The position numbers and the translations under genes were made by a program. A stretch of DNA of 43,902 nt from Actinomycetes bacterium (GTDB lineage Bacteria > Actinomycetota > Acidimicrobiia > Acidimicrobiales > Microtrichaceae), in assembly GCA_023389745.1 (NCBI GenBank), contig JAEWED010000256.1:1-43902 (forward strand), written 5' to 3'. Each line of letters opens with the position of its first letter. Within the stretch, counting starts at the first letter, position 1. Below, in pieces: positions 37,037-43,796 of this stretch. The notes under the pieces are model-generated. The model made no database searches and was not told the DNA's origin. It saw only the letters and a program-made list of their open reading frames with translations.

Positions 37037-39385
37037 CTAGATCAGGTCCATGCCCTCGGGCACCCGGCGGAACACCTTCTGCGGGCCGTACTGCGCCACG
37101 CGCCGGGTCTTCTGCACCGGCTCCCAGCCCGGCATGTCCTTCATGATCGTGCCCAGCTCCATCAGGTCGATCTTCCGGGAGTCGCCGCGCTTGCGGCCCA
37201 GTGCCTCAACCCACAACTGGATCGTGCAGACCTCGTCCTGCCGGACGGACCCGCGCACCCCGATGCCCTCCTCCGCATTCAGGAGCCAGAGCTGCCGGGA
37301 CTCCGGCGGCATGGACTCCCACTCCTCCGGGACCAGCATGTCCAGGTAGGCCGAGACCAGGCCTGCGGTGGCGTTCTCCTCGGTGAACTCCTCCCGGGCG
37401 TCCCGTGCCAGTGATTCCTCGTCCTCGTCCATCCAGAGCCGCTCCCCCGCCTCGTACAGCGCCTTGGCCTCGGCCCAGACCTGATCCACGTACTCGTCGG
37501 TGAGCTTCTCGTACTCCACCCGGGCGCAGCGCAGGATATGGAACCGGCGGTTACCCTCCTGCTTGCGCAGGAACACGTCGTCGTTGGTCGTACCCCAGAT
37601 GACACAGTGCCGGGGGTGGACCGAGGACTCACGCTCATACGGCATCCGGAACACGTCGTCCCGGCGGGTAATGAACTCCTTCTGCGCGTCCCAGTCGGAT
37701 TTCTTCAGGGACGTGCCCTCGTCCGCGGTCATGATCCAGGACCGCTGCATGGTAATCAGCGTGTCCTTGTTCCCGATGCTCTCCAGGTTCGAGGAGTACC
37801 CGCGGCTGAGCGTGTCCACGAGGTGCGACTTGCCCAGGCCCTCCGGCCCGTGCAGGATCAGCATGTGGTCCCACTTGCAGCCCGGGTCCATCATACGTGC
37901 GACGGCGGCGACCATGGCCTTGCGGGTGACCAGCCGCGTGTACTCGGTGACCTGCTCCACCGGGATGCAGGTCTCCACCCGCGGCACGCCGTCCCACTCC
38001 AGCCCGGAGAGGTACACCCGCACCGGGTTCCGCCGGCGCGGCATCGCCCGGTCGCTAATCAGGTCATCCAGGTACGCCCGGCCGGGGCGGATATGGTACT
38101 GCCGCTCGATGTGCAGGGCGAGCTGAGCGCGGTCCGAGGCGCGGAACTCGATGCCGGACTCCCGGGTCCGCCACGGCAGATCCGCGTCAATCTCAATCGC
38201 CATCGACAGCTCGTTGTAGAACACCGCCTGGAACGCCGGATCATTGGAGGCGATCAGGTCCCAGTTGTGGATCTCGTCCTTGGGCTTGCCGGAGGACGGG
38301 TCGAGCTTCAGCTCCATACGCCAGTTCCCGGCGCCGGTCCCTGCAGCGCCCGCGGACTCGTCCAGCTCATCATCGAACGCCGCGCCAACCAGCTCCCGCA
38401 CCACGTTCAGGTCGGTGGAGGCGGTCTCCAGCATCGCCTTGGAGGACGGCAGCCGGTTCACCGGGGTGCCTGGGGCTGCGTCCTCATCCAGCGCGCCGTA
38501 GAGGTGCAGGCGCACCAGGTCGAACGCGGAGCAGGTCTGCCCGTAGGCCGGGTCGTTGGAGTGGTGGGAGAAGTACAGGCCTTCAGTGACCTCGCCCATG
38601 CCGGCGGCGGCCGAGGCCCCCACGAGCTGGTAGCGGTCGGTGCCGCCGGAGGCCTCGTACGGCAGGTCATAGGCGTCGATCAGCTTGTCCAGGTCCGCGT
38701 AGGCACGGTTGAACGCCCCAATGGTGCCCTCCAGTGCGAACGGGTCCCGCTTGTTCCGGCTCGGCTTGGGCGCGGGCAGCTCCGAGAGGTCGGTCTGGAA
38801 GCCGGCCAGCAGGCGGTCAGCCGAGGCCGGGGCGCCGCCCTGGGCGTGGAACCGGAAGAACCCCGGCTCCTGCTCCGAGGGCTTGAACATGTACCGCTCG
38901 GCCTGGACGGACCCGGCATCGAACTGCTTCTCCCCCAGCGCCTGCATGAGCGACCCGGCTGCGGCGTGGTACTCGTCCGGGCGGACCGGGCGGTCCAGGG
39001 GCACGATGACCCGGTAGCGGGGGTGCTCCGGCGAGGAGGAGAACGTGGTGTGAATGATGAACGCATGGTCCAGCGCGGTGGCCGCGTCCACGAGGAACCC
39101 GGGCTCCGGGTAGTCCACGTCCAGGGTCACGGCGGAGCGGGTCCGCATGGCCAGCTTGGTGCGGTGCATCCCGGTGCAGGGCACGGCGGGCTGTCCGCGG
39201 CGCTTGTGCTCGGTGGTGGTCTCGGCCATAGTGCCCAGGATGTAGTTCCCGCACGCCTTGGTATCGGCGGGGGACTCCATCCACTCCAGCAGCTCGCCCC
39301 ACGTCACCGTGCCCGCGGTCCAGTGCAGTGAGTCTCGGTTGGCGGCGGTCAGGACGTCGAACTTCGTGTCCGGGGTGATGTTCAC
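37037..39385 (-). CDS. Primase-polymerase / VapE-type SF3 helicase
   Basis: Start set at GTG 39385, overlapping the helicase TGA (GTGA) with CTGGAGG upstream; the longer frame is a shadow of the helicase gene. 782 residues. The N-terminal archaeo-eukaryotic primase-like domain has LDVDYP at 88-93, HTTFSSSPEHPRYRVIV at 112-128 and AERYMFKPS. The C-terminal VirE/VapE ATPase has Walker A HGPEGLGKS at 512-520, ADEGTSLKK, and WGTTNDDVFL/GNRRF at 597-615. The protein should open the origin and prime synthesis, next to the SSB and polymerase genes. The likely origin lies 2 kb upstream. Confidence 0.88.
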   Translation of the reverse strand: MNITPDTKFDVLTAANRDSLHWTAGTVTWGELLEWMESPADTKACGNYILGTMAETTTEHKRRGQPAVPCTGMHRTKLAMRTRSAVTLDVDYPEPGFLVDAATALDHAFIIHTTFSSSPEHPRYRVIVPLDRPVRPDEYHAAAGSLMQALGEKQFDAGSVQAERYMFKPSEQEPGFFRFHAQGGAPASADRLLAGFQTDLSELPAPKPSRNKRDPFALEGTIGAFNRAYADLDKLIDAYDLPYEASGGTDRYQLVGASAAAGMGEVTEGLYFSHHSNDPAYGQTCSAFDLVRLHLYGALDEDAAPGTPVNRLPSSKAMLETASTDLNVVRELVGAAFDDELDESAGAAGTGAGNWRMELKLDPSSGKPKDEIHNWDLIASNDPAFQAVFYNELSMAIEIDADLPWRTRESGIEFRASDRAQLALHIERQYHIRPGRAYLDDLISDRAMPRRRNPVRVYLSGLEWDGVPRVETCIPVEQVTEYTRLVTRKAMVAAVARMMDPGCKWDHMLILHGPEGLGKSHLVDTLSRGYSSNLESIGNKDTLITMQRSWIMTADEGTSLKKSDWDAQKEFITRRDDVFRMPYERESSVHPRHCVIWGTTNDDVFLRKQEGNRRFHILRCARVEYEKLTDEYVDQVWAEAKALYEAGERLWMDEDEESLARDAREEFTEENATAGLVSAYLDMLVPEEWESMPPESRQLWLLNAEEGIGVRGSVRQDEVCTIQLWVEALGRKRGDSRKIDLMELGTIMKDMPGWEPVQKTRRVAQYGPQKVFRRVPEGMDLI

Positions 39386-40599
39386 AGGGATACCTCCAGG
39401 TGGTCGAGCAGTGCGCGCTCTACGGTGATTTTCTCCTCCACGACGGCGAGGCGGAGCTGGTCTGTTGTGCCGGGCGTCATCAGGTGATGGATGACGACCG
39501 GGTGCTGCTGGCCCGAGCGGGGAAGCCGCTTGTTGAACTGCTGGTACAGCTCCGGGGACCACGGGATGGTCGTCCAGACCTGCGTATGCCCGCCGTGCTG
39601 GAGGTTCAGCCCGTGGCCGGCGGAGGCCGGGTGCGCGAGCAGCACCGGGATGTTCCCCGCGTTCCAGGCATCCACTACGCCCGGCTCGTCGATGGTGTGG
39701 GCCAGGGAGCCCAGCTCCTTCTTCAGCAGGTCGGCCTCGGCCTTGTACCAGTACCCGACCAGCACGCCCCCGCCGGAGCCCTCCACGATTTCCCGGGTGG
39801 CGGCGGCCTTGGCCGTGTGGATCACGTCGTAGGCGCCGTCCCGCAGGTCGGCGTCGTCCACGTACATGAATCCGGCGGTGAGCTGGGAGAGCCGGTTCGA
39901 GAGCGCGGCTGCGGTGTCCGCGGTGTGGACCTCCCCGCCGACGACCTCCAGGTCCAGGACCAGGTCGCGCTTCATCTTCCGGTACATCTCCCGCACGTCC
40001 GGGGCCATCGGGACCTCGACGTAGTTGTGCGTCACCGGCGGCAGGTCCACCAGCCCGGTGGCGTCCAGGGACATGCACAGATCGTCCAGCAGCTTGTGGA
40101 TGCGCTTGTCCGCACCGGGGCGCGGAATCCATTCGGTGACCACCCCGGTGCGCAGCTGCCGTCCGGGGGTGAAGTACCGCTGCCGGTACCCGCCTATGGT
40201 CTTGCCCAGGCGCTGGCCCATGTCCATGAGGTACACCTCCGGCCAGAGGTCCAGCAGGCCCGAGGGCATCGGGGTACCGGTGAGGCCCCACACCTTGGTG
40301 GTCTTGGAGATGTCCTTGGCGTGCTTCCAGCGCGCCGAGGCACGGGACTTGAACCCGCTGAGTTCGTCAATCACGAACGTGTTGAACTTCCCGGCGTGCG
40401 GGACCGCGTCGGCCAGGTTGTCCCGGCCGATCACGATCACGTCAGCGGAACCCGCTAGAATCGCTTCTCTGCGCCTCGCGGGACCCGCGGCGACCTCCAC
40501 CCTCAGATCGGGCCTCCAAAGCCGTCCCTCGGCCTCCCAGACGTTCTCAGCTACCCTCTTGGGGGCGGTCACGAGTGCCGGGAGGTCCTCAGGGCGCAA
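39382..40599 (-). CDS. SNF2-family helicase, main open part
   Basis: The open frame (405 aa from a TTG) holds most of an SF2/SNF2 ATPase: motif II VIDEL at 76-80, motif III LTGTP at 106-110, then helicase domain 2 with GHGLNLQHGGHTQVWTTIPWSPELY and the Arg-finger segment FNKRLPRSGQ. Motif I (the P-loop) is missing from this frame but is found just upstream, interrupted by an in-frame TGA (40627-40629). The natural gene is therefore probably 40728-39382, 448 residues with one recoded or mutated codon. No ribosome site precedes the TTG, so independent translation is doubtful. Confidence 0.8.
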   Translation of the reverse strand: MRPEDLPALVTAPKRVAENVWEAEGRLWRPDLRVEVAAGPARRREAILAGSADVIVIGRDNLADAVPHAGKFNTFVIDELSGFKSRASARWKHAKDISKTTKVWGLTGTPMPSGLLDLWPEVYLMDMGQRLGKTIGGYRQRYFTPGRQLRTGVVTEWIPRPGADKRIHKLLDDLCMSLDATGLVDLPPVTHNYVEVPMAPDVREMYRKMKRDLVLDLEVVGGEVHTADTAAALSNRLSQLTAGFMYVDDADLRDGAYDVIHTAKAAATREIVEGSGGGVLVGYWYKAEADLLKKELGSLAHTIDEPGVVDAWNAGNIPVLLAHPASAGHGLNLQHGGHTQVWTTIPWSPELYQQFNKRLPRSGQQHPVVIHHLMTPGTTDQLRLAVVEEKITVERALLDHLEVSL

Positions 40600-40626
40600 A
40601 GCGGACAGCGTGATGGCCGTCTTACC

Positions 40627-40728
40627 TCAACCCAAGCCCATGTCTAGGAACAGACCGGCACTCTTTCGGGAGTGGAGGTACTGGACGGCGGCTTTCTGGT
40701 ATCCGCGCAATTCGGGGACAGGACTCAT
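40627..40728 (-). pseudogene. N-terminal part of SNF2 helicase ending at in-frame TGA
   Basis: ATG 40728 follows GGGGAGGTG and gives SPVPELRGYQKAAVQYL, a normal Q-motif start of SNF2 helicases, then GLFLDMGLG, a TGA, and GKTAITL in the same frame. The stop falls inside the ATP-binding loop. A sense codon at this place (for example TTA or TGG) would restore a GxGKT motif. Mutation, assembly error and readthrough cannot be separated here. Confidence 0.75.
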
Positions 40729-40778
40729 CGGGGCATCACCTCCCCGGGGGCGGTGCTTTCAGTCGTCAGGTTCTCCAT
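40725..40778 (-). other. Possible 17-codon leader ORF
   Basis: ATG 40778 opens a 17-residue frame (MENLTTESTAPGEVMPR) whose TGA overlaps the helicase ATG as ATGA. It sits three bases after the nuclease stop. It may couple translation of the two genes. No strong ribosome site. Confidence 0.25.
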
Positions 40779-40781
40779 GGC

Positions 40782-41315
40782 CTACAGGTCCCCGAAGAAC
40801 TTCAGGGCGCGGGTCTCCGCGTCGGTCAGAGGATTGCCGGCGGCGAGCTTCCGGCGGCCCCGGGTGCGGGCCGCGCTCATCCGACGCTTCTGGGTTTTCC
40901 GGTCCTCGGGCGTCAGGTCCGCGAGGGTCTCCTGCATCTGCCCGCGGTTAGCGGCCCGGGACATTCTCGCGGCGGCCTCGTGGTACCGGTCGATGCCCTT
41001 ACCCCAGGACAGCAGCCACGCGTCGATGGCGTCCCGGCCCTCCAGGACCACCACCCGGGTGCCGAGCTCTGCGGCACGGGCGTGCCACGCCTCCTGCAGC
41101 GCGGACGTGCGCCCGCCCCATGCCTTCAGTTCCACGAGGAACACGTGCCCGCCGGGGAGCAGGACCAGGCGGTCCGGGATGCCGCGCCGGGTGGAGATGA
41201 GTTTCTCGATCATCCCGCCCCGGAGGCGGACCTGGTTGTAGAAGTACGCTTCGAGCGATGCCTCCAGCTCGCGGCGGGTCGGCCCGGGGCGGCTGGGAAG
41301 AGTTGGGGTTGTCAT
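40782..41315 (-). CDS. VRR-NUC domain nuclease, 177 aa
   Basis: The VRR-NUC family (PD-(D/E)XK fold) processes branched DNA. Motifs: an N-terminal helix with EAYFYNQVRLRGG, GIPDRLVLLPGG at 45-56 (D48), FLVELKAWGGRTSALQ at 59-74 (E62, K64, Q74). The C-terminal 70 residues are basic, suiting DNA binding. Start chosen at ATG 41315. A TTG at 41345 is in frame but lies only one base after GAGGAGG, which is too close. First gene of the leftward replication operon. Confidence 0.85.
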   Translation of the reverse strand: MTTPTLPSRPGPTRRELEASLEAYFYNQVRLRGGMIEKLISTRRGIPDRLVLLPGGHVFLVELKAWGGRTSALQEAWHARAAELGTRVVVLEGRDAIDAWLLSWGKGIDRYHEAAARMSRAANRGQMQETLADLTPEDRKTQKRRMSAARTRGRRKLAAGNPLTDAETRALKFFGDL

Positions 41316-41361
41316 GCCGTCCACTCTGCCAGGCCCGGACCGCAAACCTCCTCGTTACTAT

Positions 41362-41377
41362 CGACCCCGCTAATAAA
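41362..41377 (+). promoter_or_regulatory. CGACCCCGCTA motif, copy 7
   Basis: TCGACCCCGCTAATAAAC at the left edge of the repeat-rich gap, in the leader of the leftward operon but oriented rightward. Confidence 0.45.
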
Positions 41378-41460
41378 CGGATCGTGGCCTATATAAGTAC
41401 TTTTGTACTGTTGCTACTACTGTTGTTAAATAAAGCCCTTCTTTACTAAACGTGTAGATA
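41378..41460. promoter_or_regulatory. AT-rich block with leftward promoter candidates
   Basis: By far the most AT-rich stretch of the window (TATATAAG, AAATAAAG, TTTACTAAA). Read leftward it contains TATATAGG, a plausible -10 for the replication operon. It also borders the repeat block at 41470-41664, as DNA-unwinding elements do. Confidence 0.5.
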
Positions 41461-41579
41461 GAGGGTCACTGAGGGACAAACCCCTAGAATCCGCGGAAGT
41501 TAGAGGGACACGTTTTTCGGATTTGAGGGACAAGTGAGGGACACAGGGGTACTTCTGAGGTACACCTAACTTTTTGGAG

Positions 41580-41621
41580 GTGTCCCTCTGTGACCCTCAA
41601 TGACCCTCTAACTGCTGAAGG
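41580..41621 (+). repeat. 42-bp direct repeat, copy A1
   Basis: Identical over 42 bp to 41732-41773. Contains one reversed GAGGGACA site plus related GACCCTC elements. Confidence 0.9.
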
Positions 41622-41686
41622 GGTGTCCCTCTAACTTCGTTGAATTCTAGGGGTTTGTCCCTCAATGTACCTCTGTGGGCAATATA

Positions 41687-41729
41687 GTGCCCGGAGAATC
41701 TCGTTACATGGTTACATGGTTACAACCTT
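41687..41729 (+). repeat. 43-bp near-identical repeat, copy B1
   Basis: GTGCCCGGAGAATCTCGTTA followed by two TACATGGT units. Repeated with three substitutions at 41773-41815, so blocks A and B alternate A-B-A-B. Confidence 0.85.
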
Positions 41730-41731
41730 GG

Positions 41732-41773
41732 GTGTCCCTCTGTGACCCTCAATGACCCTCTAACTGCTGAAGG
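41732..41773 (+). repeat. 42-bp direct repeat, copy A2
   Basis: Exact copy of 41580-41621, 152 bp downstream. Confidence 0.9.
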
Positions 41774-41815
41774 TGCCCGGAGAATCTCATTACACGGTTA
41801 CATGGTTACAGCCTG
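41773..41815 (+). repeat. 43-bp near-identical repeat, copy B2
   Basis: Second copy of the block at 41687-41729, abutting A2 and sharing its last G. Confidence 0.85.
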
Positions 41816-41879
41816 GAGGCGTCGCAGTTTGCCCCGCGGGCAGTGCGCCGGGGCCTGGGCGGGGAGCGGGGAGGGCGGT

Positions 41880-41897
41880 TATAACCGACCCCGACAG
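41880..41897 (+). promoter_or_regulatory. CGACCCCG motif, copy 8 (divergent)
   Basis: TATAACCGACCCCGACAGTAACGG, with the 3' half altered (CGACAG instead of CGCTA). It lies between the repeat block and the rightward gene at 41940. Confidence 0.4.
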
Positions 41898-41939
41898 TAA
41901 CGGCCCCGGCACGGACCGGACCCCGGTACGCTCGACCCC

Positions 41940-42167
41940 ATGGAGACTACCCCTGCACCCGCCACCGACGCCCCGGTCCGCGGCTACGCCCTTCCCTATC
42001 CGGCCAGCGACCAGGCGTACTACGAAATCGCCTCGGCCACCTGCGCCGGCTGCGCCCAGGAGACGAGCGGGTGGTGCGGCGGCTGCGAGACCTGCAACCG
42101 GATGCCGACCTGGCCCCACTCCTGCACCCCCGAGGCCGCAGCCGTGCCGCTGACGGATAAGCCATGA
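41940..42167 (+). CDS. Cys-rich putative zinc-binding protein, 75 aa
   Basis: Six cysteines at C35, C38, C46, C49, C52 and C62, mostly in CxxC pairs (CAGC, CGGCETC), with His60, indicate one or two zinc knuckles. The N-terminus is Ala/Pro-rich. No Shine-Dalgarno is visible; TACGCT ends seven bases before the ATG, so the gene may be read from a leaderless transcript. First rightward gene after the candidate origin, hence possibly an early regulator. No family recognised. Confidence 0.6.
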   Translation: METTPAPATDAPVRGYALPYPASDQAYYEIASATCAGCAQETSGWCGGCETCNRMPTWPHSCTPEAAAVPLTDKP

Positions 42168-42448
42168 GCCGCCGCCGGTACTTCACCGCCCGCACAGTGG
42201 ACCGTCAGGTACCCCATGCGGTGCCGGAATCCCTGGTCCTCCTGAAGCTGCCTCCAAAGACTGTCTATTATTCCGGGGATGCGCTTTGCGGCGTGGGCAC
42301 CGCAGGGCTGAGGATCGCATACACCCCGCCAGGCACGCCGCTGGAGTGGGACCCTGAGGACCAGAGGGCATGCCACAAGTGCGAGTCCGCCATCCTTGCG
42401 GCGGACCCGTATGTGTTCCTGGACGAGGACCTCCTGGACCTCATCTAA
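42164..42448 (+). CDS. Hypothetical protein, 94 aa
   Basis: ATGA overlap with the Cys-rich gene. It includes a short Cys pair (CHKC) near residue 70 and another Cys at 42, with a C-terminus LDEDLLDLI. The pattern TLW-like ...GTPLEWDPEDQRACHKCESAI suggests a small metal-binding fold. Function unknown. Confidence 0.6.
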   Translation: MSRRRYFTARTVDRQVPHAVPESLVLLKLPPKTVYYSGDALCGVGTAGLRIAYTPPGTPLEWDPEDQRACHKCESAILAADPYVFLDEDLLDLI

Positions 42449-42469
42449 CCCGCGCAGCCCACACTCTAG

Positions 42470-42494
42470 AACCTTCAAGTGAGGGTTGAAGGTT
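42470..42494. repeat. Perfect inverted repeat at start of dyad array
   Basis: AACCTTCAA (42470-42478) and TTGAAGGTT (42486-42494), 9-bp arms with a 7-nt spacer, running into the first dyad. Confidence 0.75.
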
Positions 42495-42561
42495 AGACCT
42501 AAACCAGTGATTGAGGTTGAAGGTTAAACCTAAACCAGTGATTGAGGTTGAAGGTTCAACC
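42484..42561. promoter_or_regulatory. Three GGTTGAA dyads with 31-bp spacing
   Basis: Dyads start at 42484, 42515 and 42546; the third, GGTTGAAGGTTCAACC, is a perfect palindrome and the others are near matches. A 31-bp direct repeat (42488-42518, 42519-42549) sets the spacing at about three helical turns, placing all sites on one DNA face. A related GACCTAAA element lies just before the next ATG. They could be operators or terminase recognition (pac) sites. Confidence 0.7.
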
Positions 42562-42643
42562 AAAATCCACTCCAACCAGAGCAATCCGGGCCACCAGACC
42601 CCGGACCGCATGAAAGACACCCTTTTAGATAGGACCTAAATAA

Positions 42644-43231
42644 ATGCCCCGCAAGAAGCTCCCCATAGACCGCGTGATATGCGGCGGCCGCTCCCGGCAG
42701 ACCGGCGAACCCTGCAAGCTGAAGGCCATTCCAGGCGGTACGGTCTGCCGGTTTCACGGCGGCGGCGCCAAACAGGTGAAAGAGGCCGCAGCCCGGCGAG
42801 TGGCCACCATCGTGGCGGAGAAGGAAGCCGAGGCCGCCATAGCCCACGTGGGGCTGGAGTCCGTCCAGGACCCGCTCCAGGCACTCGGGAAGCTGACCCA
42901 GTCCGTCGAGGTGATGATGGAGTCCCTCGGCCGGCGGGTGAACGCCCTCGACGGGATAGACACGTACGACAAGGCCGGGGCCCAGCGCCTGCACGTCACC
43001 ATAGAGCTGTACGAGCGGGCACAGGACCGCCTCGGTAAGTTCCTGGACATGATGATCCGCCACGGGTACGCCGAGCGCCAGGTGAGCCTGCAGGAGCAGG
43101 AGGCCCTCGTGGTGTCCGGGATCATCCGGCGCGTGATTGCCGGCCTCGGCCTCACCCCGGAGCAGCAGCAGAACGCGCAGAAGCTCCTGGCCAAGGAGTT
43201 CAGGGCACTGGAGAAGGCGGCGGAGAAGTGA
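42644..43231 (+). CDS. HGG-motif DNA-binding protein, candidate small terminase subunit
   Basis: The 195-residue protein starts with the phage HGG motif: C13-GG, GEPCKLKA (C24), then TVCRFHGGG (C35, H38), a zinc-knuckle-like unit found in proteins beside terminase genes. The remainder is helical (EVMMESLGRR..., VTIELYERAQDRLGKFLDM), as in small terminase subunits, which select DNA for packaging. The large subunit lies 6.6 kb downstream on the circle, so this is not a standard terS-terL pair. A transcription-regulator role is the main alternative. Confidence 0.6.
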   Translation: MPRKKLPIDRVICGGRSRQTGEPCKLKAIPGGTVCRFHGGGAKQVKEAAARRVATIVAEKEAEAAIAHVGLESVQDPLQALGKLTQSVEVMMESLGRRVNALDGIDTYDKAGAQRLHVTIELYERAQDRLGKFLDMMIRHGYAERQVSLQEQEALVVSGIIRRVIAGLGLTPEQQQNAQKLLAKEFRALEKAAEK

Positions 43232-43410
43232 GCCGGGAATACGGCAGCGGCGGGCTTACGCTGCTCCTGCTGCTCTTTATCGCCCTCAAACTGACCGGCG
43301 TTATCGCCTGGTCTTGGTGGTGGGTACTCTCGCCCTTCTGGATTCCGCTGGTGCTGGTGCTGGCCGTCATGGTCGTCGCGGCACTCCTGAGTAAGGGGGC
43401 GGAGAAGTGA
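43228..43410 (+). CDS. Small membrane protein, 60 aa
   Basis: GTG start in a GTGA overlap. Two hydrophobic spans, about 8-27 (GLTLLLLLFIALKLTGVIAW) and 32-54 (VLSPFWIPLVLVLAVMVVAAL), separated by a Trp-rich turn, then a charged tail. A hairpin membrane protein. Such proteins can act in superinfection exclusion; no specific evidence here. Confidence 0.6.
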   Translation: MSREYGSGGLTLLLLLFIALKLTGVIAWSWWWVLSPFWIPLVLVLAVMVVAALLSKGAEK

Positions 43411-43619
43411 CGCGCCCCGGGCGTATTTGGTTCTGGCGTCCGCAGCGGCATTGGTTCGGCCTCCGCACCCTGATTCCTTTCACCTATGGCCACGATGAGT
43501 ACGCCCGCCGGGTCCTGGTGTTTGGGTGGACCGTGACCGGCCGAGTGCTTATTGCCGTGTGGGGGTGCGGGGACCCGGAGTGTGAGGAGGACGCACGCCG
43601 GAATCTCGACGCCCTGTAA
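43407..43619 (+). CDS. Hypothetical protein, 70 aa
   Basis: GTGA overlap with the membrane gene. Trp/Arg-rich (RIWFWRPQRHWFGLRTLIPF) with a beta pattern VLVFGWTVTGRVLIAVWG and a Cys pair (CGDPEC). The aromatic, basic N-terminus suggests membrane or nucleic-acid contact. No family recognised. The repeated intergenic motif starts at its stop codon. Confidence 0.55.
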   Translation: MTRPGRIWFWRPQRHWFGLRTLIPFTYGHDEYARRVLVFGWTVTGRVLIAVWGCGDPECEEDARRNLDAL

Positions 43620-43633
43620 CCGACCCCGCTAAC
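43618..43633 (+). promoter_or_regulatory. CGACCCCGCTA motif, copy 9
   Basis: TAACCGACCCCGCTAAC, beginning at the TAA of the 70-aa gene. Confidence 0.5.
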
Positions 43634-43644
43634 AACCCCACCCC

Positions 43645-43683
43645 GGGGTGTCCTGGCCATGCAGACTGGAGCCAAGACACCCC
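43645..43683 (+). terminator. Intergenic hairpin
   Basis: GGGGTGTCCTGGC/GCCAAGACACCCC, a 13-bp stem with one mismatch and a loop CATGCAGACTGGA. No U-tract. The loop ACTGG recurs in hairpins at 197 and 1253. Confidence 0.6.
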
Positions 43684-43706
43684 GTAACGCCGAGAAAAGG
43701 AAAACC

Positions 43707-43796
43707 GTGGACACCGTGAACCCCGTAGGAATCATTATCATCTTCGCACTGATAGCTCTGTTCTACCTGGCCTGCATGGCTGTGGGGAAGCGATGA
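43707..43796 (+). CDS. Very small membrane protein, 29 aa
   Basis: GTG 43707 follows AAAAGGAAAACC. The 29 residues (MDTVNPVGIIIIFALIALFY then LACMAVGKR) are essentially one membrane span with a basic end. Its stop overlaps the start of the 43-aa membrane protein. This tiny gene lies across the start of the terminal overlap and is complete only at this end. Confidence 0.5.
   Translation: MDTVNPVGIIIIFALIALFYLACMAVGKR

Larger units (their letters stand above)
41470..41815. other. Candidate origin of replication
   Basis: Gene-free and dense in repeats. A 42-bp imperfect inverted repeat (41470-41511 with 41623-41664; 37 of 42 positions pair, the five mismatches being contiguous) encloses further sites. 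The 8-mer GAGGGACA occurs four times forward (41471, 41503, 41525, 41536) and four times reversed (41581, 41624, 41656, 41733). Beside it are an AT-rich block and the leftward replication genes. This fits an iteron-type origin bound by a phage initiator; the VapE/primase is a natural partner. Confidence 0.65.

Noticed and set aside
37538..39331. Plus-strand open frame of about 597 codons opposite the primase/helicase gene
   Set aside because: Antisense shadow; the minus strand carries Walker A and primase motifs and GC-rich third positions.
39388..40291. Upstream extension of the primase frame giving 1084 residues
   Set aside because: The added 302 residues are Arg/Gly-rich shadow of the helicase; GTG 39385 has a ribosome site and the usual GTGA overlap.
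41258..41449. 63-codon plus-strand frame at the edge of the origin region
   Set aside because: It runs across the nuclease start and AT-rich DNA, has no ribosome site, and ends in low-complexity Leu runs.
41470..41815. CRISPR array
   Set aside because: Repeats are mixed direct and inverted, overlapping and unevenly spaced, with no unique spacers and no cas genes.
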